Shown one piece after another: positions 56,078 to 62,893 of a stretch of DNA of 64,000 bases. Made by a program: the position numbers and the translations under genes. The DNA lies in the NCBI RefSeq assembly GCF_021310995.1, contig NZ_CP054151.1, positions 1,493,723-1,557,722 of the forward strand, given 5' to 3'. Position 1 is the stretch's first letter. Each line of letters begins with the position of its first letter. The DNA comes from Agrobacterium vaccinii. Its GTDB lineage: Bacteria; Pseudomonadota; Alphaproteobacteria; Rhizobiales; Rhizobiaceae. A model generated the notes under the pieces. The model saw only the letters and a program-made list of their open reading frames with translations, was not told the DNA's origin and did not search any database.

Positions 56078-56112
56078 GCGCCTACAGAAAATCATCGAAG
56101 TTGAGGTTTGTG

Positions 56113-56562
56113 ATGAATTTTGATCGTTTTGGGTTAAACAAAGAGTTCTGCGAGGAACGAGGTTACAAAATTTTTTTCGGAACTGACTGGCTTGATGATC
56201 CTGAATACGAAGCATTGGAAAAATTTTCTCGCGGGAGTATTTTATTCCTTTTTGTTGCGGATTCTAAAACTGGTCCGATTTCAGTCGATTCCTTCGACAG
56301 TGCCGTTAAGCTGGAAAGTGATTTTGTCGATGTTGATAAGATCATAAAAATACATGACTATGCCGTCGTATATGTCAGCGACGATCGCGACATATTTCTT
56401 GTTGCTGCAGCAGAAGACAAGCTCTCAAAACTGGTCGATGATGTCGTGAGCGCAGGCGGCAAGACCTACTCGTCGCTTGTGAAAAGCGGTACGGCTCTAC
56501 CTAAAAAACAAGTTAAAGAGTTTTTTGACTATTGGGCTCCTTTGAATTTTGAGCTCAGCTAA
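56113..56562 (+). CDS. Immunity-like hypothetical protein
   Basis: The protein has 149 residues from ATG 56113 (GAGG upstream); an open frame from 56047 overlaps the PAAR remnant. Acidic, no signal peptide: 'RGYKIFFGTDWLDDPEYEALEKFSRGSILFLFV', 'DVDKIIKIHDYAVVYVSDDRDIFLVAAAEDKLSKLVDDV'. I recognise no named family, but an acidic cytosolic protein of this size straight after a PAAR gene is typical of a cognate immunity protein. A/T-rich compared with the core. Confidence 0.65.
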   Translation: MNFDRFGLNKEFCEERGYKIFFGTDWLDDPEYEALEKFSRGSILFLFVADSKTGPISVDSFDSAVKLESDFVDVDKIIKIHDYAVVYVSDDRDIFLVAAAEDKLSKLVDDVVSAGGKTYSSLVKSGTALPKKQVKEFFDYWAPLNFELS

Positions 56563-56708
56563 AGTCGACCAACGATGCGCACCCGCAATCCCGCGCGATT
56601 TCCGTTGAAATCCCAATTCCAGATCGTACCGCCGCTGCGAGTCTCGAAATGCCACTTCGTTACGCGGCCAGACCGTCCGCCTTGGCTCGTCGATACCACT
56701 CGTCGCAT
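56559..56708 (-). CDS. Possible 49-residue protein
   Basis: The ORF begins at ATG 56708, 12 bases after the stop of the small membrane protein gene, with AGGT upstream. It encodes a Trp/Arg-rich peptide ending 'KWHFETRSGGTIWNWDFNG' followed by 'NRAGLRVRIVGRL'. The non-random composition argues for a real product. It overlaps the 3' end of the immunity-like gene by 4 bases. Confidence 0.35.
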   Translation of the reverse strand: MRRVVSTSQGGRSGRVTKWHFETRSGGTIWNWDFNGNRAGLRVRIVGRL

Positions 56709-56720
56709 GTGACCTAAGGC

Positions 56721-56861
56721 CTAGCGCCCGCCGGTTTCCCTGTCCTTCTTCGCCTGATCGTGATGCCACTTGATGGCGTAGAACATCCCTACGCCCAGCA
56801 CGAGAAGCTTGAGCGGCAAGAGAACTATGGGGAACCAATCGACCCAATCGGGATCCATCAT
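56721..56861 (-). CDS. 46-residue single-pass membrane protein
   Basis: The ORF from ATG 56861 (GGAAG 7 bases upstream) reads 'MMDPDWVDWFPIVLLPLK', a helix 'LLVLGVGMFYAI', then a charged tail 'KWHHDQAKKDRETGGR'. This is a typical bacterial small membrane protein with a cytosolic basic end. Unknown function. The sequence 56862-57027 shows no gene. Confidence 0.6.
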   Translation of the reverse strand: MMDPDWVDWFPIVLLPLKLLVLGVGMFYAIKWHHDQAKKDRETGGR

Positions 56862-57027
56862 TTGAACACTTCCAGGCTATCGCTCGACACTGTCTGTCGT
56901 CAGATAGCGCTACGCCCAAACTGCGACGTCAACAATCTGTCGTTTTGCCGCAGCCCGGGCCGCAAACTGACCTCGCCTTCGCGCGGCGCACCCGGTAAGC
57001 GTTCCCCTCGCGGGAGGCGACCCAATC

Positions 57028-57327
57028 CTAACCTGCGGCCACAATCTTGTGCCGGTCCATCCGGTCTCGAAGTGCAGCAACAACGGCGTGCAGAAACTCG
57101 TCGCGCCGAAGACCCGATGTTGCCAAAAGTGCCTTTTCCAGCCGGTCGTGAATCTTGCTCATGAACCCGACATGGTCAAAACTGTGAGCAGAAATATTGA
57201 CCTCGACCTCTTCCATATAGTGAGCAAGATGCGGGCCCAGCTCCAGATTTGCATCCGTTTGGTAATGGGCCGCCATTCGCTCTGCAAGTGTTCCCATCTG
57301 TACGTGGGGGCCATACGTCTCACTCAT
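57028..57327 (-). CDS. Hypothetical small protein
   Basis: The protein has 99 residues from ATG 57327 behind AAGGAGAAGGA. Helical with many His: 'LAERMAAHYQTDANLELGPHLAHYMEEVEVNISAHSFDHVGFMSKIHDRLEKALL'. No membrane segment and no family recognised. It is divergent from the DMT permease; the 230-bp spacer 57328-57556 has no further gene. Confidence 0.65.
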   Translation of the reverse strand: MSETYGPHVQMGTLAERMAAHYQTDANLELGPHLAHYMEEVEVNISAHSFDHVGFMSKIHDRLEKALLATSGLRRDEFLHAVVAALRDRMDRHKIVAAG

Positions 57328-57556
57328 TCCTTCTCCTTTTCTAACCTGCGCAAATTACATAGGCAGAGTAACGTATAAGCACGAGATATTTCCTCTGCCA
57401 TCGCGAAAACGTTATCTTGGCCTAACCGCATGCCAACGCTTTGTTGCCGGGCAATAAGCGCCGATTGCTGGCTGCGACAGAAAACCAGCCAACCGCCATG
57501 GATCATAACGCCGGACTCGGCTAGTACAGATCATCAGCAGTATCGTGGTGAAACGC

Positions 57557-58450
57557 ATGGCAGGATCATTGGAAGCAAGGCCGCTTTTCGGCATCGGGCT
57601 GGCGGCCATGGGCTACTCCTGTTTTGCTCTTCAGGATGCGCTCGTCAAATGGCTTGTCGAAAGCTACGAGGTTCCGCAAATCCTCTTCGTGCGAAGCGCC
57701 GTCATTGTCCTGATCACCGGCTTACTGGCACATCGCTACCGCCACCCGTCCATCCTCAAGAGCAAATACCGCGGCACCGTCGTCATTCGCGCAGCCCTCA
57801 TGCTCACCGCATGGATGCTGTTCTACAGCTCCGCGCGATATCTGGGGCTGGCGGAACTCACCACGCTCTATTTCTCCGCACCCATCATGGTCATGGTCCT
57901 CTCCATCTTTGTGCTGAAGGAGAAAGTCGGCGCAGGCCGCTGGATAGCCTGCGCAGTCGGTTTCATCGGCGTCGTCGTGGCTGCCAATCCGGCCAACTCG
58001 CCAAACTGGCTTCCCGCAACACTGTGCATCATCGCAGGTTTCTGCTGGGCGTGGAGCACCATCCTCATTCGCCTCGTCAGCAAAAGCGAAACGACATTGA
58101 CGCAGATGTATGCCACCAGCGCACTGTTCGGCATCGCCTGCGCACTGTCCTTGCCATGGCTATGGAAAAACCCGGATGCGCAAGGGTGGCTTCTCATGAT
58201 CGCGGTCGGGCTAGTTTCGACGTTAGGGCAATATCTTCTCTATGAAGGCTTCAGACACGCGCCCGCCTCATCACTCGCGCCAGTGGAATACACCGGCCTG
58301 ATCTGGGCCTTCATCTATGGTTACGCCATCTGGACGGAAATACCGACAATCAACGTCTTCATCGGCGCAATCCTCATCGTCGCAGCCAGCCTCGTTCTCG
58401 TCGGGTGGGAACGGCGGAATATGAGGACCGCAAAGGAGCGGATTAGCTGA
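57557..58450 (+). CDS. DMT-family (EamA) permease
   Basis: The protein has 297 residues from ATG 57557; the in-frame GTG codons at 57545/57548 are also possible and no start has a strong ribosome site. Ten membrane helices form two EamA repeats (about 10-145 and 155-290). Family marks include 'AARYLGLAELTTLYFSAPIMVMVLSIFVLKEKVG'-like and 'PASSLAPVEYTGLIWAFIYGYAIWTEIP'. It exports or imports a small metabolite; the substrate cannot be predicted. Confidence 0.87.
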   Translation: MAGSLEARPLFGIGLAAMGYSCFALQDALVKWLVESYEVPQILFVRSAVIVLITGLLAHRYRHPSILKSKYRGTVVIRAALMLTAWMLFYSSARYLGLAELTTLYFSAPIMVMVLSIFVLKEKVGAGRWIACAVGFIGVVVAANPANSPNWLPATLCIIAGFCWAWSTILIRLVSKSETTLTQMYATSALFGIACALSLPWLWKNPDAQGWLLMIAVGLVSTLGQYLLYEGFRHAPASSLAPVEYTGLIWAFIYGYAIWTEIPTINVFIGAILIVAASLVLVGWERRNMRTAKERIS

Positions 58451-58511
58451 TTTCTGCGAAGGAGATGCTAACTCGCGGCAACCGATATTAGAGCCTCAAC
58501 GGTCCCAATAC

Positions 58512-59117
58512 CTATTCTGTTATCAGCTTCGTTAGCCGCTTCTCCAGCAACGCAATCAATGGGTTCAGATTGTCGGCAAGGAAACCTGCCTCTGCTGCCG
58601 CGTACCATTCCCGTTGGTCCTCAGCGCGAAGATCGAGGTCATAGCCAGCGTTCTCGGCAATCATTTGCAAGAACAATCGCTGCACACGCCCATTACCCTC
58701 TATAAATGGGTGCGCCGCATTTATTTCGTTGATGAACCTCCCGGCCTTCTCCGCAAACTGTCGTTTTTCAAGCCCACAATAGTAGTTCGAGCTTTTCAGG
58801 TGCTCGAATTGTTTCTCAACCCATGAAGCTATGTATGCAGGCTTGGCGAAAGCGGCATTCGGGTTCCTGCTCGTCGTGTAAGTTCGCTCCATCCCTGCCC
58901 ATTCGTAGATATCCTGAAAGAGATGGCGGTGAAGCGCTTTCAGGCCATTATACGAAAGCTCCATGGCCTGCGGAGGAATGGTCTTCACCCTTATCGCAAC
59001 GATCTGCGCTTAAAACCGGCTGAGGTTTTCCCAGTTTCTCGCATCTAATAAATTGATTGGCACCCTTGATTCAGGGCCGGGATACATATATCGCTCGTAA
59101 ATAGCCTTTTCGTTCAC
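58512..59117 (-). pseudogene. Fic-domain toxin gene interrupted by an in-frame TAA
   Basis: From GTG 59117 the minus strand encodes 'MNEKAIYERYMYPGPESRV', a normal Fic N-terminus, and reaches a TAA at 59012-59010 (codon 36). The same frame continues 'AQIVAIRVKTIPPQAMELSY' and on through a full Fic core with HPFIEGNGRVQR to 58512. Changing TAA to GAA would restore one 201-codon gene. A shorter product could start at GTG 58988 (158 residues) and would keep the catalytic His but lose the N-terminus. Fic proteins AMPylate target proteins. A VbhA-like antitoxin gene lies upstream. Confidence 0.75.
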
Positions 59118-59140
59118 GCAACTCTTCGCTTTAAATAAAA

Positions 59141-59163
59141 AACGCCCCCAAAATGAGAGCGTT
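59141..59163 (-). terminator. Terminator between antitoxin and Fic gene
   Basis: On the minus strand AACGCTCTC-ATTTT-GGGGGCGTT (9 bp with two G-T pairs) is followed by TTTTATTTAAA. It separates the antitoxin gene from the Fic pseudogene. Confidence 0.6.
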
Positions 59164-59184
59164 CACAATATCTGTAGACGTATA

Positions 59185-59388
59185 TTAAGCGGCAGCGCGA
59201 TTGCGTTGTTTTGCCATTTGCACGAGTCGAGCAATCTGCTCATCATCAGCAACACCGGCCGCATTCCATCCTTCAACCAAAGCGGCGAGCGCATCATCCT
59301 TCTGAACACCCTCAATCGCATTGTTGGCGTGCATCTGGTCGACGCGCCATGCAACACATTTGTTTCCATGTGAGGAAAACCGGTTCAT
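59185..59388 (-). CDS. VbhA/FicA-like antitoxin
   Basis: The protein has 67 residues from ATG 59388 (GGAG upstream). 'VDQMHANNAIEGVQKDDALAALVEGWNAAGVADDEQIARLVQMAK' matches the layout of VbhA-type antitoxins, which block Fic proteins with an (S/T)xxxE(G/N) helix. Here the first position is Asn (NNAIEG), a weak match. It lies directly upstream of the Fic gene on the same strand. Its toxin is broken, so it is probably an orphan. The spacer 59389-59494 holds nothing clear. Confidence 0.6.
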   Translation of the reverse strand: MNRFSSHGNKCVAWRVDQMHANNAIEGVQKDDALAALVEGWNAAGVADDEQIARLVQMAKQRNRAAA

Positions 59389-59494
59389 GCTTGGTGTCTC
59401 CACTGCTTCTAACAGGCCGATTTCAACGCAATTCGCGCTTACAACGTTGCAGCCACTAAGGCGCGCAAACTGTCTCGTGTCCTAATGTATACCG

Positions 59495-59887
59495 TTATAT
59501 CTGCTTAATGCGTGTACTCGACATAGGCAGTTCAAACATTGCCCCACCCTGCACAAGCTCGGACTGAGCCTCTATCTTTTGCCACAGCGCCAAAATGCGC
59601 TCCATCTGTTTCACGAGCGGAGACTTATAAAGCCCTTTTGAAAGAAAGAAACCGACGAGATGTGACGCGCGAAAAGCATTATACTCGGCTTTGTTGCGAG
59701 TAATCCGGCGATCCCCTGAGAGAACCACCCACCTGCCTTCGGCGCTTAGCTCTCGAATCCATTGCAAGTCTGTCACGCCGGGTCCGTACCGCTCCCGAAC
59801 GTGAATGATGTCGTGTTTTCCATTGAACAAAGCATCGAGAGAGCGAGCAAGCGCAGGAGGAAGATTTTCATCTACCAAAACCTTCAA
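59495..59887 (-). CDS. PIN-like (DUF5615-type) toxin
   Basis: The protein has 130 residues beginning 'MKVLVDENLPPALARSLDALF', the metal-binding start of the Mut7-C/PIN-like DUF5615 group; further acidic site 'VVLSGDRRITRNKAE'. It probably cleaves RNA. Its start overlaps the stop of the DUF433-like gene by 4 bases, the order (antitoxin first) of this toxin-antitoxin type. Confidence 0.75.
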   Translation of the reverse strand: MKVLVDENLPPALARSLDALFNGKHDIIHVRERYGPGVTDLQWIRELSAEGRWVVLSGDRRITRNKAEYNAFRASHLVGFFLSKGLYKSPLVKQMERILALWQKIEAQSELVQGGAMFELPMSSTRIKQI

Positions 59888-60597
59888 GCTGCCCTCTTTA
59901 ACTCGTTTTCGAATTGCACCGCATCACGCACAACAGAAACCGGCACATCGTATATCCGCGCCACGTCTTCCACGGAGCCCTCCGCCTCAACCGCTTGAGC
60001 AAGCGCTATTGTCGGAACCCCGAACTCTGACGCGATAGGCTGGCCGAAAGACCGGCCTGGATCAATCACAATTGATTTTTTGCCGTTGAATGGCCGCCAA
60101 CGTGCAACAGCATCATCTTCAATGTCGAGGTCTTTAAATGTTCGGTCGATAACCTGCTTGAAGACATATTGCTTCTTTTTCAGGTCCAGCATCTTGTTGT
60201 CACCAACCCGCTCAATGCTTTCCAGAAAAATCGTGCGCCCGTCCGTCTGGAAACGCTGCGTTGAAAACGGGCGGTCATCCCCAGCGCAATCCCGCGCATA
60301 TTCAAGGCAGTTGCGAATGGCCAGCAAACCTACACCCGCATCCAGAAATGCTTTAACGAAGCGCAACTCAATCAAGTCGCGGAAGCCTATTTCAAGGTGT
60401 TCTTCAACGTTGGTATGCTGTGCCGTCCACAGCGGTGGAACCTGCCGCACAGCATCGTCACGCTTGTATGTGTAGCCTCGCAGCCAACGGTTGATGTTAA
60501 GAGGAGCTGTTTTCAACAGGCGAGCAGCCTCCGGCGCGGTGTACGAGCCGACGCCGATTGTGTCCGAATCCAGAGCGCGAGTTTGCAGTGAGGTCAT
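59884..60597 (-). CDS. DUF433-type antitoxin with MerR-like HTH
   Basis: The protein has 237 residues from ATG 60597; the frame is open to 60696 but that part is not typical. An N-terminal HTH ('GSYTAPEAARLLKTAPLNINRWLRGYTYKRDD') would bind its own promoter. The C-terminal part has the DUF433 pattern ('FGQPIASEFGVPTIALAQAVEAEGSVEDVARIYDVPVSVVRDAVQFENEL'). It is expected to neutralise the PIN-like toxin downstream. The 246-bp spacer to the HEPN gene shows nothing else. Confidence 0.78.
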   Translation of the reverse strand: MTSLQTRALDSDTIGVGSYTAPEAARLLKTAPLNINRWLRGYTYKRDDAVRQVPPLWTAQHTNVEEHLEIGFRDLIELRFVKAFLDAGVGLLAIRNCLEYARDCAGDDRPFSTQRFQTDGRTIFLESIERVGDNKMLDLKKKQYVFKQVIDRTFKDLDIEDDAVARWRPFNGKKSIVIDPGRSFGQPIASEFGVPTIALAQAVEAEGSVEDVARIYDVPVSVVRDAVQFENELKRAA

Positions 60598-60843
60598 GGT
60601 TGTAAGGTAGCTGTAAATTGCGCTGCTGCAAGATGGATTTTTTGTGTCGTATCCGGTTTCGAAGCGTAGGGGGCATTTGTGAATGGTGTGTTGCACTTTA
60701 TTGACTGGTCGTGTGTTTAAGCGATGGTGGTGGTGAGCCCAGAGAGAGCGCCGACCATCGGTTAAGAGGCTTAGAAGCCGTTTTATCTTTGCATTTCATG
60801 GGATCGTTTCGCAATCGTCGTGATAATTGATGGATTAGGAAGC

Positions 60844-61779
60844 CTAATAGCTTCTTCCACGAAAGAAGATATCAATAGGGAGACCTCTATCATCCTTTAG
60901 GACAGCAATCTGAACTAAGCCTCGTGATAGGGCCTGTAGTACAGCAGACCTAGCATTAGGATGCAACTTTACAATCCTCCCTGATGGCCCAACTTCACCG
61001 AAACCGCGAGACGGCACTGGGGTTACGAAACGAGTATATCGCATGTAATCAGTGCGTGATGCATTTACGCTTTCTTTCGAGCTCGCCGACTTCATGAGAA
61101 AGCTTAGGTAAAAAGCAGCTAAACTGAAGCCGATGGCTATTGCTGTGGCTGCGTCGAGATGTAGCTGGAGAGTAGAAATATCGAGTAGTGGTTCAGCCTT
61201 GTGCGCTGCGGAGTGCCGCATGCTGGCAAGTTCATCAAAGTCGGTCTTTAGATCTGGGCGGCTGCCGCCAAGGGCTTGAACGATAGAGCCCAAGTATGGC
61301 CAGTTCGCATCACTGGCTAACGACTTAGTAAAGCCGGATATGTCGTCAGCGTATAAGTTGGATCCCTTATAGTTAAATCCAGCTCCTGAATGCTCGCGAG
61401 GATTTGTATTGAATTTGCTCATCCTAAGTATTTCAGTTTCCGCATATGACAAAATCTGCTGATCATTCCAATTCTTGTTAAGTTTGATCTGGTTTTCGAC
61501 GCCAGAAAGGGCGTTTACAATAAGTATCTTGCGTAAGCTCGTGGAGAAGTCTTGATAATTAAGCCTGGATGTCGTCAGTTCGCGAATGGTATCTCGTGCA
61601 GAGGTGTTTATGTGGTCCTCTAGCGCCACGAACAGGGTTATTCCAAACCCTGACCTAATCATGTTGCCTAGCACAAACTCGCGAGTGCCTGGCATGCCCG
61701 CGCCCACGACAACTGGAGTTGTGAGTTCGCGCTTTAGAAAATTCACGCGCTCAAAAAACTTCGAGGAGTAAAACATCAT
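60844..61779 (-). CDS. HEPN-like nuclease candidate
   Basis: The protein has 311 residues whose start overlaps the DUF262 gene by 4 bases. It is largely helical. The motif 'MRHSAAH' (R188-x4-H193) fits the RX4-6H catalytic signature of HEPN RNases, with a preceding 'DFDELASM' helix as in the MAE_28990/RiboL-PSP-HEPN group. The C-terminal 70 residues are basic. With a DUF262 partner it probably forms an anti-invader cassette. Specificity is unknown. Confidence 0.65.
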   Translation of the reverse strand: MMFYSSKFFERVNFLKRELTTPVVVGAGMPGTREFVLGNMIRSGFGITLFVALEDHINTSARDTIRELTTSRLNYQDFSTSLRKILIVNALSGVENQIKLNKNWNDQQILSYAETEILRMSKFNTNPREHSGAGFNYKGSNLYADDISGFTKSLASDANWPYLGSIVQALGGSRPDLKTDFDELASMRHSAAHKAEPLLDISTLQLHLDAATAIAIGFSLAAFYLSFLMKSASSKESVNASRTDYMRYTRFVTPVPSRGFGEVGPSGRIVKLHPNARSAVLQALSRGLVQIAVLKDDRGLPIDIFFRGRSY

Positions 61780-62867
61780 GCGCCTAGTTTGGTCAGCAGC
61801 TTTCTGACTTCGGATATGCGATGTTTTACGCGGCTTGGTGTGTTAGTAGAGGTACGAGTTGCTTCCAGAAAGCGATCATCAGAAAAAAGATTATGCATTT
61901 CAGCTACAACTTCGGCTTTCCTATTGGCTACGCGATTAAGTGTTGCGTCTGGCAGCGACTTGATTGCGACCATCTGAGCATCGAATATTGAAGCGATTGG
62001 CTGATCTCTCCAACTCGCGTTTTCCGCCCGATGGAAAGCATGCTCCCCCCAGAATTGCTCGCAAAAGTAGATTGATCTATTAAAATCGCTTTCAAGTTGC
62101 GTTAACCATTGTCCTTCTCGGTTTTGGTTGTCCTTCATGAAGCTGTCGAGTTCTACGGACAGGTCACCCGAAAAAGTCTCGTAGTCGTTAGTCAAAGTAA
62201 AGAATCTCAGAACATATTCGACATCAACCATCTTCCGCCAATTTTGGCTACTATCGTCTTTGATTTTCAATTGCTTCCGCAGAAACTCATTTTCTGAAAG
62301 CTTGAACATCAAATCATTTAGAGGACCTCGGAATGCGACATTACGTATTTCTTGATTAAGTAGTTTTTCTCCGCCTCTATTGAGTCGTAGAAAAACCTCG
62401 TATTTCAGCTGAGGATCAGTCTGCTTTAAAAGCGTTATTACACGGATGTAAGGTCTCAGTTTGAAAGCGTTCTGGATTTCCTCCGGCAGGTCGGAGAACG
62501 TCAAACCATTCGCTTCGGTGAAGCTCTCCAATTCGCTCAGTTTGAGCCGCCCATGGATAAAGTTGCCGATGGCGTTTAGCCTCTGCTTTCCATCAATTGC
62601 GGTGTATGTGCCGCTCCTCTCCTCGGCTAAGTAGATCGGAGGTACTGGAACATTCAGCAAAAAGCTTTCGATCAATGCTGACTGGTCTTTTTTCGTCCAT
62701 CTTTCCCTTCGCTGAAAAGTTGGCTGTAAGTCTATAGATTTTGCTTCGACCATTCCCGCGAGCGTGGCCAAGGGCAGGTCAGCCGATTGAATTACAAGTT
62801 GGGACTGGGCGCTCTCAAACCGCTTCCCGACGATATCTTTAATTTGATTTGTCACGTCACCATCCAT
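61776..62867 (-). CDS. DUF262 (ParB-like) protein
   Basis: The protein has 363 residues from ATG 62867. The DUF262 core is complete: 'LQPTFQRRERWTKKDQSALIESFLLNVPVPPIYLAE' and DGKQRLNAI at 92-100, the nucleotide-binding/hydrolysis motif shared with GmrS and ParB. There is no DUF1524 HNH domain, so nuclease action must come from the HEPN partner. No strong ribosome site is seen. A perfect palindrome lies 9 bp before the start. Confidence 0.82.
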   Translation of the reverse strand: MDGDVTNQIKDIVGKRFESAQSQLVIQSADLPLATLAGMVEAKSIDLQPTFQRRERWTKKDQSALIESFLLNVPVPPIYLAEERSGTYTAIDGKQRLNAIGNFIHGRLKLSELESFTEANGLTFSDLPEEIQNAFKLRPYIRVITLLKQTDPQLKYEVFLRLNRGGEKLLNQEIRNVAFRGPLNDLMFKLSENEFLRKQLKIKDDSSQNWRKMVDVEYVLRFFTLTNDYETFSGDLSVELDSFMKDNQNREGQWLTQLESDFNRSIYFCEQFWGEHAFHRAENASWRDQPIASIFDAQMVAIKSLPDATLNRVANRKAEVVAEMHNLFSDDRFLEATRTSTNTPSRVKHRISEVRKLLTKLGA

Positions 62868-62875
62868 TCCAGTTG

Positions 62876-62893
62876 ATGGTAGTTAACTACCAT
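62876..62893. promoter_or_regulatory. Perfect 18-bp palindrome at the DUF262-HEPN promoter
   Basis: ATGGTAGTTAACTACCAT is its own reverse complement and lies 9-26 bp before the DUF262 start codon. It is suited to a dimeric repressor that would block transcription or translation start. Confidence 0.55.
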
